Below, in pieces: positions 1 through 7,793 of a stretch of DNA of 22,985 bases. The stretch spans positions 1 to 22,985 of IMG/VR virus record IMGVR_UViG_3300038629_000315, one strand, 5' to 3'. The notes below the pieces were generated by a model. The model did not search any database. It was not told the origin of the DNA and worked only from the letters and a program-made list of their open reading frames with translations. Numbering within the stretch: position 1 is the first letter of the stretch; each line of letters opens with the position of its first letter. This stretch comes from a virus. The position numbers were made by a program, and so were the translations under genes.

Positions 1-2
1 GC

Positions 3-602
3 CTGCTCCACGAGGACGAGAGCGAGGACTTCCTCGAGCTATTCGCCCCGGTGATTGACGAGGAAACCGGCGAGGAGACCCTCATCAACGATCTGCGTGG
101 CGGGCGGTTCGGCATCAACGTCAAGGTCGGGCCCAGCTTCGCCAGCCAGCGCCAGGCCGCCGTTGCCGGCGTGCTCGCCTACCTCGAGCGCGACCCCGAG
201 GCCGCGCCCCTGGTGCGCGATCTCGTTGCCGGGAACCTCGACTTCCCAGGCGCCAAGATGATGGCCGACCGCCTGCGCCGTACCATCCCCGAGGAGCTCC
301 TCGAGGGTGAGCGTGGCGATGAGGGTGAGGAGCGGCCACCGAGCGCCGAGCAAAAGACCAACGCGGTGCTCGCGGAAGCCGAGCTCGCCGAGGCCGAGGC
401 CAAGGTCGTCACGGCGGAAGCGAAGGAGGCCCAGGAGAAGATCAAGCTCATGCAGCTGATGAAGGAGGCCGGCCTCGACCGCGAGGCCCTGGTGGAGCTC
501 ATCAACGTGACGGTCGCCGAAATGATTGCCACGCAGACGGCCGAAGGCCAGCAAGAAGGAGGCGTTCCGCTCGACCAGGTGCCGACCGGCGCGGGCGCGT
601 GA
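3..602 (+). CDS. Portal protein, P22-like, C-terminal part (5' end outside window)
   Basis: The reading frame is open to the left edge, so this is the last ~199 codons of a longer gene; the GTG at 51 is not a convincing start because coding continues upstream of it. The portal is the dodecameric ring at the capsid vertex through which DNA is packaged and ejected. The visible part matches the end of P22-type portals: a GRFGINVKVGPSFASQR-like stretch (around codons 36-52), then a helical segment with NLDFPGA and a run into an acidic Ala/Glu-rich coiled tail. P22 portal proteins are about 700 residues, so most of the protein is outside. The scaffold and coat genes directly downstream support the call. 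The C-terminal 30 residues are Gly/Gln-rich and probably disordered. Confidence 0.85.
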   Translation: MLHEDESEDFLELFAPVIDEETGEETLINDLRGGRFGINVKVGPSFASQRQAAVAGVLAYLERDPEAAPLVRDLVAGNLDFPGAKMMADRLRRTIPEELLEGERGDEGEERPPSAEQKTNAVLAEAELAEAEAKVVTAEAKEAQEKIKLMQLMKEAGLDREALVELINVTVAEMIATQTAEGQQEGGVPLDQVPTGAGA

Positions 603-661
603 TCGCGTAAGCCGTGGACAATCGTCGCGGCTCGACTAAAATCCGACCGAGGGAGTAAAAC

Positions 662-1702
662 GTGACAACTGACCCAACCCCAGCGCCCGGTACTGATCCG
701 AAGCCACCGGAGCCACGAACTCGTGACGCGATCTCGGCAAGTGAGGCCGAGGACGACGAGCTCGTGGCGCGAGCGGCCGAGACCCGTGGACACGATACGC
801 GCAGCCATGTAGTGACGGAGGAACCGTCCCTGGTGGCTGCCGAAGCGACACCACAGGAATCCAAGCGCGCACCCGACGAGAGCAACGGTGACGACGACGA
901 CGGGGAAGGGGATGCCGACGACGATGAATCGACACCACCATCGGCCGATGATGGGAGCTCGAGCGAGGCGGCGGCTGGTGCTGCGGATGAAGGCGGTGAA
1001 GCCGGCGACGGGGACAAGCGTCCCAAGAGCCGGCGCGCGAGAAAAACGGCACGGCTACAGAAGGATCTCGCCGAAGCCCGTGATCGCATCACTGAACTGG
1101 AACGCAACGCCCAGGCGGCACCCCCAGCGGAGCCGGCCAAGGAACCAATCTCGGACGATTTTGCGTCGTGGGATGAGTATGCCGAGGCCAAGGCCGTGTT
1201 TCTGGCGGAGAAGAAGGTCGCCGAGCAGTCGCCCGCCCAGGGCGGCGCCGGCACCGACCCGCCGATCCCGGCCAGCTGGGGAGAGGTGAGCGATAAATAC
1301 TCAGACTTCGACGCTATCGCTTACGACAAGGCCCTCGCGGTCAACCAGACGATGGTCGACCAGTTGATTGACATGGACGAGGAGGGCGCCGAGGCCCTGT
1401 ATTATCTCGGCAAACACCCGGACGAAGCGAAGCGCATCGCAACCGTGAAGGGAGAGACTGCCGTAGCTCGTGAGCTCGCCAAGATTGCCGTCAAGGCCAT
1501 CGCAGCGAGCAAGGCGACAGGGAATGGCAGCCAACCCCCCGCGAGTGAGGCGGCGAACGTGGCACCGACAGTCTCGAACGCCCCTCCACCCATTGGCGGA
1601 ACCGAAGGCGGCGGAGCTCAAGGGAGGCAAGTCGATCTCGACAGCGCCAACCCCGAGGAGTACCGGGCCATTCGGCGCAAGCAGATGGCGGCGAGAGGGT
1701 AG
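662..1702 (+). CDS. Probable scaffolding protein (P22 gp8-position)
   Basis: A 346-residue protein starting at GTG 662 with a good ribosome-binding site (GGGAG, 651-655, six bases ahead). The N-terminal third is low-complexity and very acidic (residues ~75-118, runs of Asp/Glu/Ser/Ala), followed by a basic patch (~119-130, KSRRARK) and a short coiled coil (~128-150). The middle is helical, and the last 20 residues contain an NPEEYRAIRRKQ motif typical of the coat-binding C-terminus of phage scaffolding proteins. Scaffold assembles inside the procapsid to direct coat polymerisation and then leaves. The assignment rests on composition, the C-terminal motif and the position between portal and coat (P22 order 1-8-5), not on recognisable overall identity. 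It could instead be another internal head protein. Confidence 0.72.
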   Translation: MTTDPTPAPGTDPKPPEPRTRDAISASEAEDDELVARAAETRGHDTRSHVVTEEPSLVAAEATPQESKRAPDESNGDDDDGEGDADDDESTPPSADDGSSSEAAAGAADEGGEAGDGDKRPKSRRARKTARLQKDLAEARDRITELERNAQAAPPAEPAKEPISDDFASWDEYAEAKAVFLAEKKVAEQSPAQGGAGTDPPIPASWGEVSDKYSDFDAIAYDKALAVNQTMVDQLIDMDEEGAEALYYLGKHPDEAKRIATVKGETAVARELAKIAVKAIAASKATGNGSQPPASEAANVAPTVSNAPPPIGGTEGGGAQGRQVDLDSANPEEYRAIRRKQMAARG

Positions 1703-1728
1703 TTCCATGAACCACGGAGCACTTTCTC

Positions 1729-2985
1729 ATGGCAAATGCGCTAATCACTCCGACGATCATCGCCCAGGAGGCGTTGTTTCAGTTGGAGAACAACCTCCAG
1801 ATGGCGAACCAAGTCCATCGTGAATACCGCGAGGAGTTCGTCAAAGTAGGGCAATCGGTCAACATCCGAAAGCCCGTCAAGTTCGTCACGTCCGACGGGG
1901 CCACCCTGGTCAAGCAGGACGTTGAAGAAGCCAACACGTCGATCACCGTGTCCAGCCAGAAGCACGTCGGCTGGGAGTTCTCGAGCATCGACCTGACCAT
2001 GACCATCGAGGAGTACAGCGAACGCTACATTACTCCGGCGATGATCACGCTCGCGCAGACGGTCGACAAGGAGGGTCTCGCCCTCTACGACCAGGTGTGG
2101 AGCTCGGTCAGCAACGGCTCGTTCGTCAAGCCCGACACCTTTGCGGAGTTCGCTCTGCTGGGTATCAGGATGGACGAGATGGCGATCCCGCCATCGGGCA
2201 GCAACAACCGGGACCGGCGTCGGTTCATCGGCAAGTCCAACACCACGCACTCGATGGCCGGCGGCCAGGCGGCTCTGTTGCAGGAGCGGCTCGTGGCCGA
2301 GGCATGGACGCGCGGTAGGGTCAACATTGTCGACGACATCGACATTTACATGGATCAGAACGTGGCGACCCACACTGTCGGTGTGGCAACGGGTAGCCCG
2401 ACTGTTGACGGTGCCGCGCAGGATGTTACCTATGCGGCGAGCAAAACGACCAACAGCCAGTCGCTCGTCACTCAGGCGTGGACGAACAGCATCACCGACA
2501 TTCTCAAGGCCGGCGATGTCATCACTCTGGTCGGTGTGAACGCCGTCAACCCGATTCCGGGTGAAGGCGTGAAGCAGGATCTCGGTTATCTCCAGCAGTT
2601 CACGGTACTGGCCGACGCCGACTCCGGCGCCACGACCGGCCCCGCGACACTGACCATCAGCCCGGCCATCATTGTGTCCGGGCCCTACCAAACGGTAACG
2701 GCGGCTCCCGCCGACGACGCAGCCATCGTAGTGCTGGGCGCCACGATAACGAGCTACGCCCAGCACTTGGGGTTCCATCGCAATGCGTTCGCCCTGGTGA
2801 CGGTGCCGCTCATCATGCCGCTCGGTGCGGTGTTCAAGGCTCGAGCCACTCACAAGGGTCTCAGCATCCGCGTGATCCGGGCCTACGACATCACCACGGA
2901 CACGGAAGCGATACGGCTCGACATCCTCTACGGGTGGAAGGCCATCTACCCCGACCTCGCGGTGCGTTACTGGACGACGGTCTAA
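1729..2985 (+). CDS. Major capsid protein, P22 coat-like (gp5 family)
   Basis: A 418-residue protein with ATG at 1729 and CGGAG at 1715-1719 (nine-base spacer). It forms the icosahedral shell with the HK97 fold. The N-terminus (MANALITPTIIAQEAL, then EYREEFVKVGQSVNIRKP around residues 36-53) is the recognisable start of the P22 coat protein family, with the N-arm followed by the E-loop region. Residues ~205-330 are a Thr/Ala/Val-rich beta-type region that may correspond to the inserted domain of P22-like coats. The C-terminus returns to the conserved core (FHRNAFALVTVPL, then IRVIRAYDITTDTEAIRLD). Length fits the family (P22 coat is 430). A strong terminator lies just downstream, as is usual after a highly expressed coat gene. 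Confidence 0.92.
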   Translation: MANALITPTIIAQEALFQLENNLQMANQVHREYREEFVKVGQSVNIRKPVKFVTSDGATLVKQDVEEANTSITVSSQKHVGWEFSSIDLTMTIEEYSERYITPAMITLAQTVDKEGLALYDQVWSSVSNGSFVKPDTFAEFALLGIRMDEMAIPPSGSNNRDRRRFIGKSNTTHSMAGGQAALLQERLVAEAWTRGRVNIVDDIDIYMDQNVATHTVGVATGSPTVDGAAQDVTYAASKTTNSQSLVTQAWTNSITDILKAGDVITLVGVNAVNPIPGEGVKQDLGYLQQFTVLADADSGATTGPATLTISPAIIVSGPYQTVTAAPADDAAIVVLGATITSYAQHLGFHRNAFALVTVPLIMPLGAVFKARATHKGLSIRVIRAYDITTDTEAIRLDILYGWKAIYPDLAVRYWTTV

Positions 2986-3006
2986 CTCCTCTCGCTGACC
3001 GACTTA

Positions 3007-3034
3007 CCCCGGCCTTCGGGCCGGGGGTTCTTTC
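3007..3034 (+). terminator. Rho-independent terminator after the coat gene
   Basis: A perfect 8-bp GC stem (CCCCGGCC at 3007-3014 and GGCCGGGG at 3019-3026) closes an extra-stable TTCG tetraloop and is followed by GTTCTTTC. It lies 22 bases after the coat stop codon. The U-tract is interrupted, so termination may be partial. That would make it an attenuator that keeps coat transcript high relative to the tail genes downstream, for which no separate promoter is evident. Confidence 0.85.
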
Positions 3035-3062
3035 AACCGACGACGACCACGAGGACGACGAC

Positions 3063-3221
3063 ATGGGAAACACACCACCAAGCAAGCCGCCCGGCAAGCC
3101 GCCCAAGCCACCAGGTAAGCCGCCCAAGCCGCAACCTGACGACTGCCAGGCGAAAACCGGCACGGCCGAACAGCAAGACCCAAACCGGGACGGCTCACCG
3201 CCCGACTCCGAGCCCACCTAA
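3063..3221 (+). CDS. Small Pro/Lys-rich protein of unknown function
   Basis: Starts at ATG 3063 with GAGG at 3051-3054 (eight-base spacer) and encodes 52 residues. A longer version starting at 2934 would run back into the coat gene and through the terminator, so it is rejected. Residues 5-24 consist of near-tandem PPGKPPK units (three Gly-Lys-Pro-Pro repeats), followed by an acidic, Gln/Asp/Ser-rich tail with one cysteine. It has no predicted fold and is probably disordered and basic at the N-terminus, which could bind DNA or a capsid surface. The stop is only three bases before the ATG of the gp4-like gene, which lacks a good ribosome-binding site, consistent with translational coupling. I do not recognise a family. 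Confidence 0.55.
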   Translation: MGNTPPSKPPGKPPKPPGKPPKPQPDDCQAKTGTAEQQDPNRDGSPPDSEPT

Positions 3222-3224
3222 GCC

Positions 3225-3635
3225 ATGCCCATCAATGCGCGAGACCTGATCACGCGCTCCATGCGCCGGATCAACGTCCTCGCTCGAGGTGAGGTGGCGA
3301 CGGCCGAGGAGGCAGAGGACGGACTCGTCACGCTCAACGAGCTCCTCCACTCCTGGGAGACCGACGGCATCCACATCGGGCACACCGACCTGGCACTCGA
3401 CTCCGAGATTGAGCTCCCGGATTCGCACATCCGGGGGTTGCGCCTTTTGCTGGCGATGGAGCTCGCGTCAGAGTTTGAGAAGGTGATCGACAACGTGACC
3501 ATCGCCCAGGCCGACCGGGCGAAACGCCAGCTGATCGCCGAGTACATGGTGGTGCCCGACGCCAAGTTCGACCGGAGTCTGCTCGACTTCCAGGCCAACC
3601 GGCGACGGCGCCGCTACAACATCAACGAGGGCTAG
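3225..3635 (+). CDS. Tail accessory factor, P22 gp4-like head-completion protein
   Basis: A 136-residue helical protein with the pattern of P22 gp4 and similar head-tail connector proteins: N-terminal RDLITRSMRRINVLARGE, then EAEDGLVTLNELLHSWETDG (residues ~29-48), a central loop leading to helices rich in Leu/Ala, and a basic C-terminus with RRRRR (~128-132). Gp4 binds under the portal as a dodecamer and begins closure of the DNA-filled head. The ATG at 3225 lies three bases after the preceding stop and has no clear Shine-Dalgarno, so coupled translation is likely. The next gene, gp10-like, encodes its expected structural partner and starts three bases after this stop. P22 gp4 is 166 residues, so this is a slightly short version. 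Confidence 0.85.
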   Translation: MPINARDLITRSMRRINVLARGEVATAEEAEDGLVTLNELLHSWETDGIHIGHTDLALDSEIELPDSHIRGLRLLLAMELASEFEKVIDNVTIAQADRAKRQLIAEYMVVPDAKFDRSLLDFQANRRRRRYNINEG

Positions 3636-3638
3636 TCG

Positions 3639-5195
3639 ATGCTCTTGCCGTTCTCCGCCGGCTACAAGCAGGGCAAATCGTTCGCGGTCGACACCGAGAC
3701 CCTGGTGAACTGCTACATCGAAACGGCGGGCAAGCCCAACGCCAAGAACGTGAAAGCCATCTACGGCCGCCCAGGGCTCAAGGCGTTCGGCAACTGGGGC
3801 GAGCTCCCGGCCCGCGGCGTCCACCAGTTCGGCGACCGCGCCTATGCCGTGTTTCAGGACAGGCTTGAGGTTATCCGCCCGGACGGCGAGAGCTTCGTGG
3901 CCGGCTTCCTGCTGACGAGCTCGGGCTTCGTGTCGATGGACGACAACGGCACCCAGCTCATGATCGTCGATGGGCGCAACGGCTACATATTCCCCGCCAC
4001 CGAGCTCATCGCCACCATCGAGACTCCGCTCCTGTTGCTGCCGCTCCACCTGGCCGCGCCCTCGGTGGGCACCGAGACTGCCGTCACCGCGCCGCTGCTC
4101 ATCCTCACCCTCACCTTTGGCCTGCCGACGGTGGTGGCGATCATCGAGGAGGGCGACCTGGTACGCATCACGGACCCGGATTTCCCCGACAACCCGAGCC
4201 ACGTCACCTATCTGGACGGCTTCTTCATCGTCAACGACGAGGGCACCGATTTGTGGTTTGTGAGCGATCTCAAGAATGGCTCCGCCTGGGACGGTCTCGA
4301 CTTCGCCAGCGCCGAGTCTGACCCCGACAACTTGCGCACCGTGGTGGCCGACCACGGTGAGCTCTGGCTGTTCGGCGACCGCTCCACCGAGGTATGGCAG
4401 AACACCGGACAGGCCGACTTCTCGTTCGAGCGCCTCGAGGGCGCCAAGATCCAGTGGGGCGTCCACGCGCCGTGGAGTGTCTCGCGCTACGCCGACACGC
4501 TCGTCTGCCTGGCGGTGGACGACCACGGCACCATCCAGGTGATCAGCTTCGTCAACTACCAGCCCAACCGGATCAGCAACGCCGCCATCGAGGAGGCCAT
4601 CGCCGGCTACACGCTATCCACCGACGCCATCGCCTGGGTGATGGTCGACCGGGGCCGCGAGTTCTATGTGCTGGCGTTCCCAACCGGCGGCCAGGCGTTC
4701 GCCTACGACGTGCGTGAGGACGAGTGGCACGAGCTCAAGACTGCCGTCGGCGACCGCGCCCGCTTCGTGCCCCAGCACCATATTTATTTCCTCGGCAAGC
4801 ACCTGGTCAGCGACTACACCTCGGGCAACCTGTGGGAGCAGGCCGCGGGACTGTTCGACGATGCCGGCGAGGAGATCCACCTCAAGGCGCGAGGCTTTCA
4901 CATCCACAGCTCCGAGCGGCTCGTCGGGCACTCGTCCCTCCAGGTGGTGTTTGAACCTGGTGTCGGGCTCGCCACCGGCCAGGGCGCCGACCCCCAGGCG
5001 ATGCTGCGCTGGTCGAACGACGGCGGTGCCACCTGGAGCAATGAGAACTGGCGGAGCATCGGCAAGGGCGGCGAATACCGGGCCCGCGCCATCTGGCGAT
5101 CCCTCGGGCGAGCTCGGGATCGCGTCTACGAGCTCACCGTCACCGACCCCGTGAAAAGGGTGATCGTGGGGATGGAGCTCAAGGCGAGTCTATGA
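3639..5195 (+). CDS. Packaged-DNA stabilisation protein, P22 gp10-like tail hub
   Basis: A 518-residue protein of the gp10 family, which forms the hexameric hub between gp4 and the tail needle and stops packaged DNA from leaking. Family landmarks seen in order: NCYIE near residue 27, YGRPGLK (~43), SMDDNGTQLMIVDGRNGYIF (~99-118), PDFPDNPSHVTYLDGFFIV (~180-198), DLWFVSDLKNG, then ESDPDNLRTVVADHGELWLFGDRSTEVW (split across ~226-253) and the DAIAW...FYVLAFPTGGQAFAYDVREDEWHE region around residues 328-366. P22 gp10 is 472 residues. Much of the difference is a hydrophobic Leu/Thr/Ala-rich insertion at about residues 125-168, not expected in the family. The start is supported by GAGGG about ten bases upstream. 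Its stop overlaps the next start (ATGA). Confidence 0.88.
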   Translation: MLLPFSAGYKQGKSFAVDTETLVNCYIETAGKPNAKNVKAIYGRPGLKAFGNWGELPARGVHQFGDRAYAVFQDRLEVIRPDGESFVAGFLLTSSGFVSMDDNGTQLMIVDGRNGYIFPATELIATIETPLLLLPLHLAAPSVGTETAVTAPLLILTLTFGLPTVVAIIEEGDLVRITDPDFPDNPSHVTYLDGFFIVNDEGTDLWFVSDLKNGSAWDGLDFASAESDPDNLRTVVADHGELWLFGDRSTEVWQNTGQADFSFERLEGAKIQWGVHAPWSVSRYADTLVCLAVDDHGTIQVISFVNYQPNRISNAAIEEAIAGYTLSTDAIAWVMVDRGREFYVLAFPTGGQAFAYDVREDEWHELKTAVGDRARFVPQHHIYFLGKHLVSDYTSGNLWEQAAGLFDDAGEEIHLKARGFHIHSSERLVGHSSLQVVFEPGVGLATGQGADPQAMLRWSNDGGATWSNENWRSIGKGGEYRARAIWRSLGRARDRVYELTVTDPVKRVIVGMELKASL

Positions 5196-5581
5196 GCCAT
5201 GTCTCGAGTCCACGCAAAGGCACTGAGCTCACGCCGCGCGTTTTCGGCGTATGGCAGGAGCAGGTCAACCGCGCGCTCCGCGCCATCCAGCCGGCGGGGA
5301 TTATCTTGCACCGTGAGAACGCCATCATCTGGGCCGGGCAGAGCGAGTTTGGCTGGTTCATTAGCCCGAACTCGGAGCTCCGCGCCCTGGCCGCCGTCAC
5401 CGGGGCCCGCGTGGGTGGTGCCGTCAATGTCACGCCGGTCCTCGCGCCGCCGACCTTCAATATTGCTTTCGACGGGTGGGTGGACGCCGACGACGTGGTG
5501 GGGCTTCGGATGCGCAACCCGAACCCCGGCGCGAACGCTGGCGCCAACCTCGACCTGGTGATCGTGGTGTTCAACCCGTGA
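5192..5581 (+). CDS. Unknown small virion-region protein
   Basis: A 129-residue protein starting in an ATGA overlap with the gp10-like stop. I do not recognise a family with certainty. The sequence is mostly short beta-strand material in the second half (ATFNIAF-type strands, a VDADDVVGLRM segment and a final hydrophobic LDLVIVVFNP strand), preceded by a helical N-terminal 40 residues. In the P22 order the genes after gp10 are gp26 (tail needle) and gp14, so a role as a head/tail completion or tail-tip protein is possible. There is no long heptad coiled coil of the kind seen in gp26, so it is not called a needle. Its stop overlaps the GTG start of the acetyltransferase gene (GTGA). Confidence 0.7.
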   Translation: MSHVSSPRKGTELTPRVFGVWQEQVNRALRAIQPAGIILHRENAIIWAGQSEFGWFISPNSELRALAAVTGARVGGAVNVTPVLAPPTFNIAFDGWVDADDVVGLRMRNPNPGANAGANLDLVIVVFNP

Positions 5582-6042
5582 TCGAAGTCAGCAGAACAAG
5601 CGACCCCCAACTGGTCGCCGCGATCCTCACCGACCCGGACGTGTGGGCCGAGGGCAGCGACGATGGGACCGGCTCGCCCGAGGACTTCGTGCCGGCGTTC
5701 CACGATTCGGTCTACTACCTGGTGCCGTGGCTGGGTGATGAACCGATGGGGATCTTCATCGTCACGCCCAGCAACTCGATCACCTTCGAGTGGCACACCG
5801 GCATCCTGAAAGAGTACCGGGGCAAGCACGCCATAGCCGGCTGTCGAATGGCCTGTGACTGGATGGCGGAGAACACCACGGCGCGCAAGCTCATCACCTG
5901 GGTCGAAGTGGAGGCCCGGCACGTCTACCTTTATGCGAAGGCGTGCGGTTTCGGTGTCGAGGGGTTATCCCACGGCTCGCTGCTCAAGGGTGGGCAGCTT
6001 CGAGACCAGTACCTCATGGGGAGAATCTTATGCCAGTCGTAG
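5578..6042 (+). CDS. GNAT-family N-acetyltransferase-like protein
   Basis: Start chosen at GTG 5578, in a four-base GTGA overlap with the previous stop; a longer frame from 5476 would lie inside the previous gene. The product is 154 residues. GNAT features: strand with FEWHTGIL (~70-77), the acetyl-CoA loop region YRGKHAIAG (80-88) leading into a helix, and the motif-B-like VYLYAKACGFGVEG (116-129) where GNATs have a helix followed by a G-F strand. Small phage GNATs of this type are common next to tail genes of P22-like phages; substrates are unknown. The catalytic residues are not certain. The C-terminus overlaps the start of the DNA-transfer gene by 13 bases. Confidence 0.75.
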   Translation: MIEVSRTSDPQLVAAILTDPDVWAEGSDDGTGSPEDFVPAFHDSVYYLVPWLGDEPMGIFIVTPSNSITFEWHTGILKEYRGKHAIAGCRMACDWMAENTTARKLITWVEVEARHVYLYAKACGFGVEGLSHGSLLKGGQLRDQYLMGRILCQS

Positions 6043-6755
6043 CAGTAGCAGCCATTGTCGTCGGTGCGGCCCTGGTGGCCGGCGCCAAGGGGGCGAGCGC
6101 GGGCTCGAGCATCAACGAACAGCGCGCCCAGGCGATCCAGATAGCGGCGGAAAAGAAGGCGCTCGAGGAATCCGAGGCCGGCTTCGAGTTCATCGAGGAG
6201 GAGCTCCGGCCGTTCATCGACGTGGGGCAGGAGTCCATCGGTACGCTCGGCGAGGAGATCGACGAGCTCACGGCTCCGTTCACAGCCGACGACTTCGAGG
6301 CCGATCCGGGCTTCCAGTTCCGCATCGAGCAGGGCGAGCGTGGCGTCAATCGTTTCCTCGCCTCCCGCGGCCTCACCACGTCGGGACGTGCCGGCAAGGA
6401 GCTCGTGCGGTTCAACCAGGGCGAAGCCACCCAGGAGTTCGACCGGGCGTTCAACCGTTTCCAGACGACCCAGGGCAATCGCTTCAATCGGCTGCTCGCG
6501 CTGTCGAACGTCGGGCAGAGTGCCACCAACCTCCTGGTGGCGGAACGCTCGACGGCCACCGGGCGCAACATCGCCACCATCCGAGGCACCGGGCAGAACG
6601 TCGCCCAGCAGCAATCCGAGATCGGACGCATCGAGAACGAGGCCCGTCGCCGTCGTGGGGACGCGCTTGCCGGCTTCTTCAAGACATCGAGCGAGGCGAT
6701 TGCTTCTGGTGCTAGTGGTGGCGGCGGAGCGACATTTGGAGGAGGAGCAACCTGA
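6030..6755 (+). CDS. DNA-transfer (ejection) protein, P22 gp7-like
   Basis: Start chosen at ATG 6030 because GGGGAG (6018-6023) sits six bases ahead; a longer frame from 5943 has no such site and lies inside the GNAT gene. The product is 241 residues. Residues 2-20 are a hydrophobic Ala/Val/Gly segment that could insert in a membrane, followed by an amphipathic helical region and then a hallmark block: ADPGFQFRIEQGERGVNR (91-108), ASRGLTTSGRAGKEL (111-125) and EFDRAFNRFQTTQGNRFN. This PGxQFRxxxG...ASRGxxxSG pattern is the signature of ejection proteins in P22-like and related podoviruses, which are packaged in the head and released through the envelope ahead of DNA. The C-terminus is Gly/Ala-rich. 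It overlaps the next gene by one base. Confidence 0.8.
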   Translation: MPVVAVAAIVVGAALVAGAKGASAGSSINEQRAQAIQIAAEKKALEESEAGFEFIEEELRPFIDVGQESIGTLGEEIDELTAPFTADDFEADPGFQFRIEQGERGVNRFLASRGLTTSGRAGKELVRFNQGEATQEFDRAFNRFQTTQGNRFNRLLALSNVGQSATNLLVAERSTATGRNIATIRGTGQNVAQQQSEIGRIENEARRRRGDALAGFFKTSSEAIASGASGGGGATFGGGAT

Positions 6756-7792
6756 TGGCTACCAGTGTCTCGAGCTCCGACTTCCCCGATGTCTCGGCAG
6801 TCATCCGCAATCGCAACGCGCTCGCCGCCAACCGCCGGGCCGAGGAGCTCCAGCCGGGGCGCCTCGAGCAGCAGCAACAGCGCACCGACATCAACGCCTT
6901 CACGTTGCGGAGCGAGGGCGCCCGCGAGTCGTCGGAGGCCGAGACCCGTCGGATCCTGGGGGACATTGCGGCCGACCGGCCGGGCGCCTTCCGCGAGCTC
7001 GCCATCCAGAACCCGGACAGGCTCACCAAGGTGCTCGAGGCCCAGGCGAAGAAGCGCGACATGGACTTGACCGCGTTCAACACGCGCCTCATGGCCGTGG
7101 GACGTTTTGCGACAGCCTTTGCCGAGAACTCGAGCACCAAGGCGGTCAGCCCCGAGCAGAGCCAGGAGCAATACACCCAGGGGCGCGCGGCCTTGGTGCG
7201 CCGCTTCCCTGAGCTCACCGAGGAGGACGTGCCGACAAAGCCCAACACCCTGTTCCTGAAACGTGCGATCTCCGCGCTCTCCGGCGTGGCCGAGCTCCAG
7301 AAGCAGGCCGGTTTCGGCCAGGGCAACCAGTTCGTGCAGACCGGCGTTGAGGGACAGCCAGGCGCCACGCAGACCAGGCGCGTGCCCAAGGCCGGCCCCG
7401 AGGCCGACATCGGACCCCCGAAGCTGCCGGCGCCGACTGCCGGGCGAGGAGGCGCGGGGAGCTCTGGCAGCGTGGCCGCGTCGAATACCATCCTGCGCGC
7501 CGTCAACGGACTGTTCGGAGATATTTTCGATCTCGAGAGCGGCCGGATCCAGGTGCTCGACCCCGAGGAGCGGCGCAAGATGATGGCGGTGGCTTCCCGC
7601 GCCGAGCAGCTGAACGTCCAGGAAGGATTGCCGCCGTTGCAAGCGGTTCGCCAGGCCGCCGAGGAGCTCGGCATCGAGTTCCCCGTCCTCCAGCCAGGCG
7701 GTGGGAACGTCAACCGTGCCCGCCCAGGTGTCGAGAGTGAGACCCGGACGAAGCAGCTTAAAGCGTTCAAAGACTTCGTGAATAAACAGTGA
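6755..7792 (+). CDS. Probable internal virion/ejection protein, unknown family
   Basis: A 345-residue protein with ATG at 6755 and an excellent ribosome-binding site (GGAGGAGGAG, 6738-6747, seven-base spacer). The N-terminal ~170 residues are predicted helical and rich in Gln, Glu, Arg and Ala (coiled-coil-like LEQQQQRTD near residue 45). Residues ~205-245 are a Pro/Gly/Ala linker, and the C-terminal third is again helical (DPEERRKMMAVASRAEQ near 270). Some phage ejection proteins share this two-helical-domain layout, and the position between the gp7-like protein and the giant protein corresponds to P22 gp20. That placement is the main argument; I do not recognise the sequence itself. No enzyme motif was found. 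The giant gene starts two bases after this stop codon. Confidence 0.7.
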   Translation: MATSVSSSDFPDVSAVIRNRNALAANRRAEELQPGRLEQQQQRTDINAFTLRSEGARESSEAETRRILGDIAADRPGAFRELAIQNPDRLTKVLEAQAKKRDMDLTAFNTRLMAVGRFATAFAENSSTKAVSPEQSQEQYTQGRAALVRRFPELTEEDVPTKPNTLFLKRAISALSGVAELQKQAGFGQGNQFVQTGVEGQPGATQTRRVPKAGPEADIGPPKLPAPTAGRGGAGSSGSVAASNTILRAVNGLFGDIFDLESGRIQVLDPEERRKMMAVASRAEQLNVQEGLPPLQAVRQAAEELGIEFPVLQPGGGNVNRARPGVESETRTKQLKAFKDFVNKQ

Positions 7793-7793
7793 C

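Noticed and set aside
1741-2853. 370-codon minus-strand frame
   Set aside because: Antisense to the major capsid gene, which is clearly real.
2934-3221. Longer 95-codon version of the small Pro-rich gene
   Set aside because: It would start inside the coat gene and read through a terminator hairpin; the ATG at 3063 with GAGG is better.
5476-6042. Longer 188-codon version of the GNAT gene
   Set aside because: The extra 34 residues are Arg/Gly-rich shadow of the preceding gene; the GTGA overlap at 5578 is the natural start.
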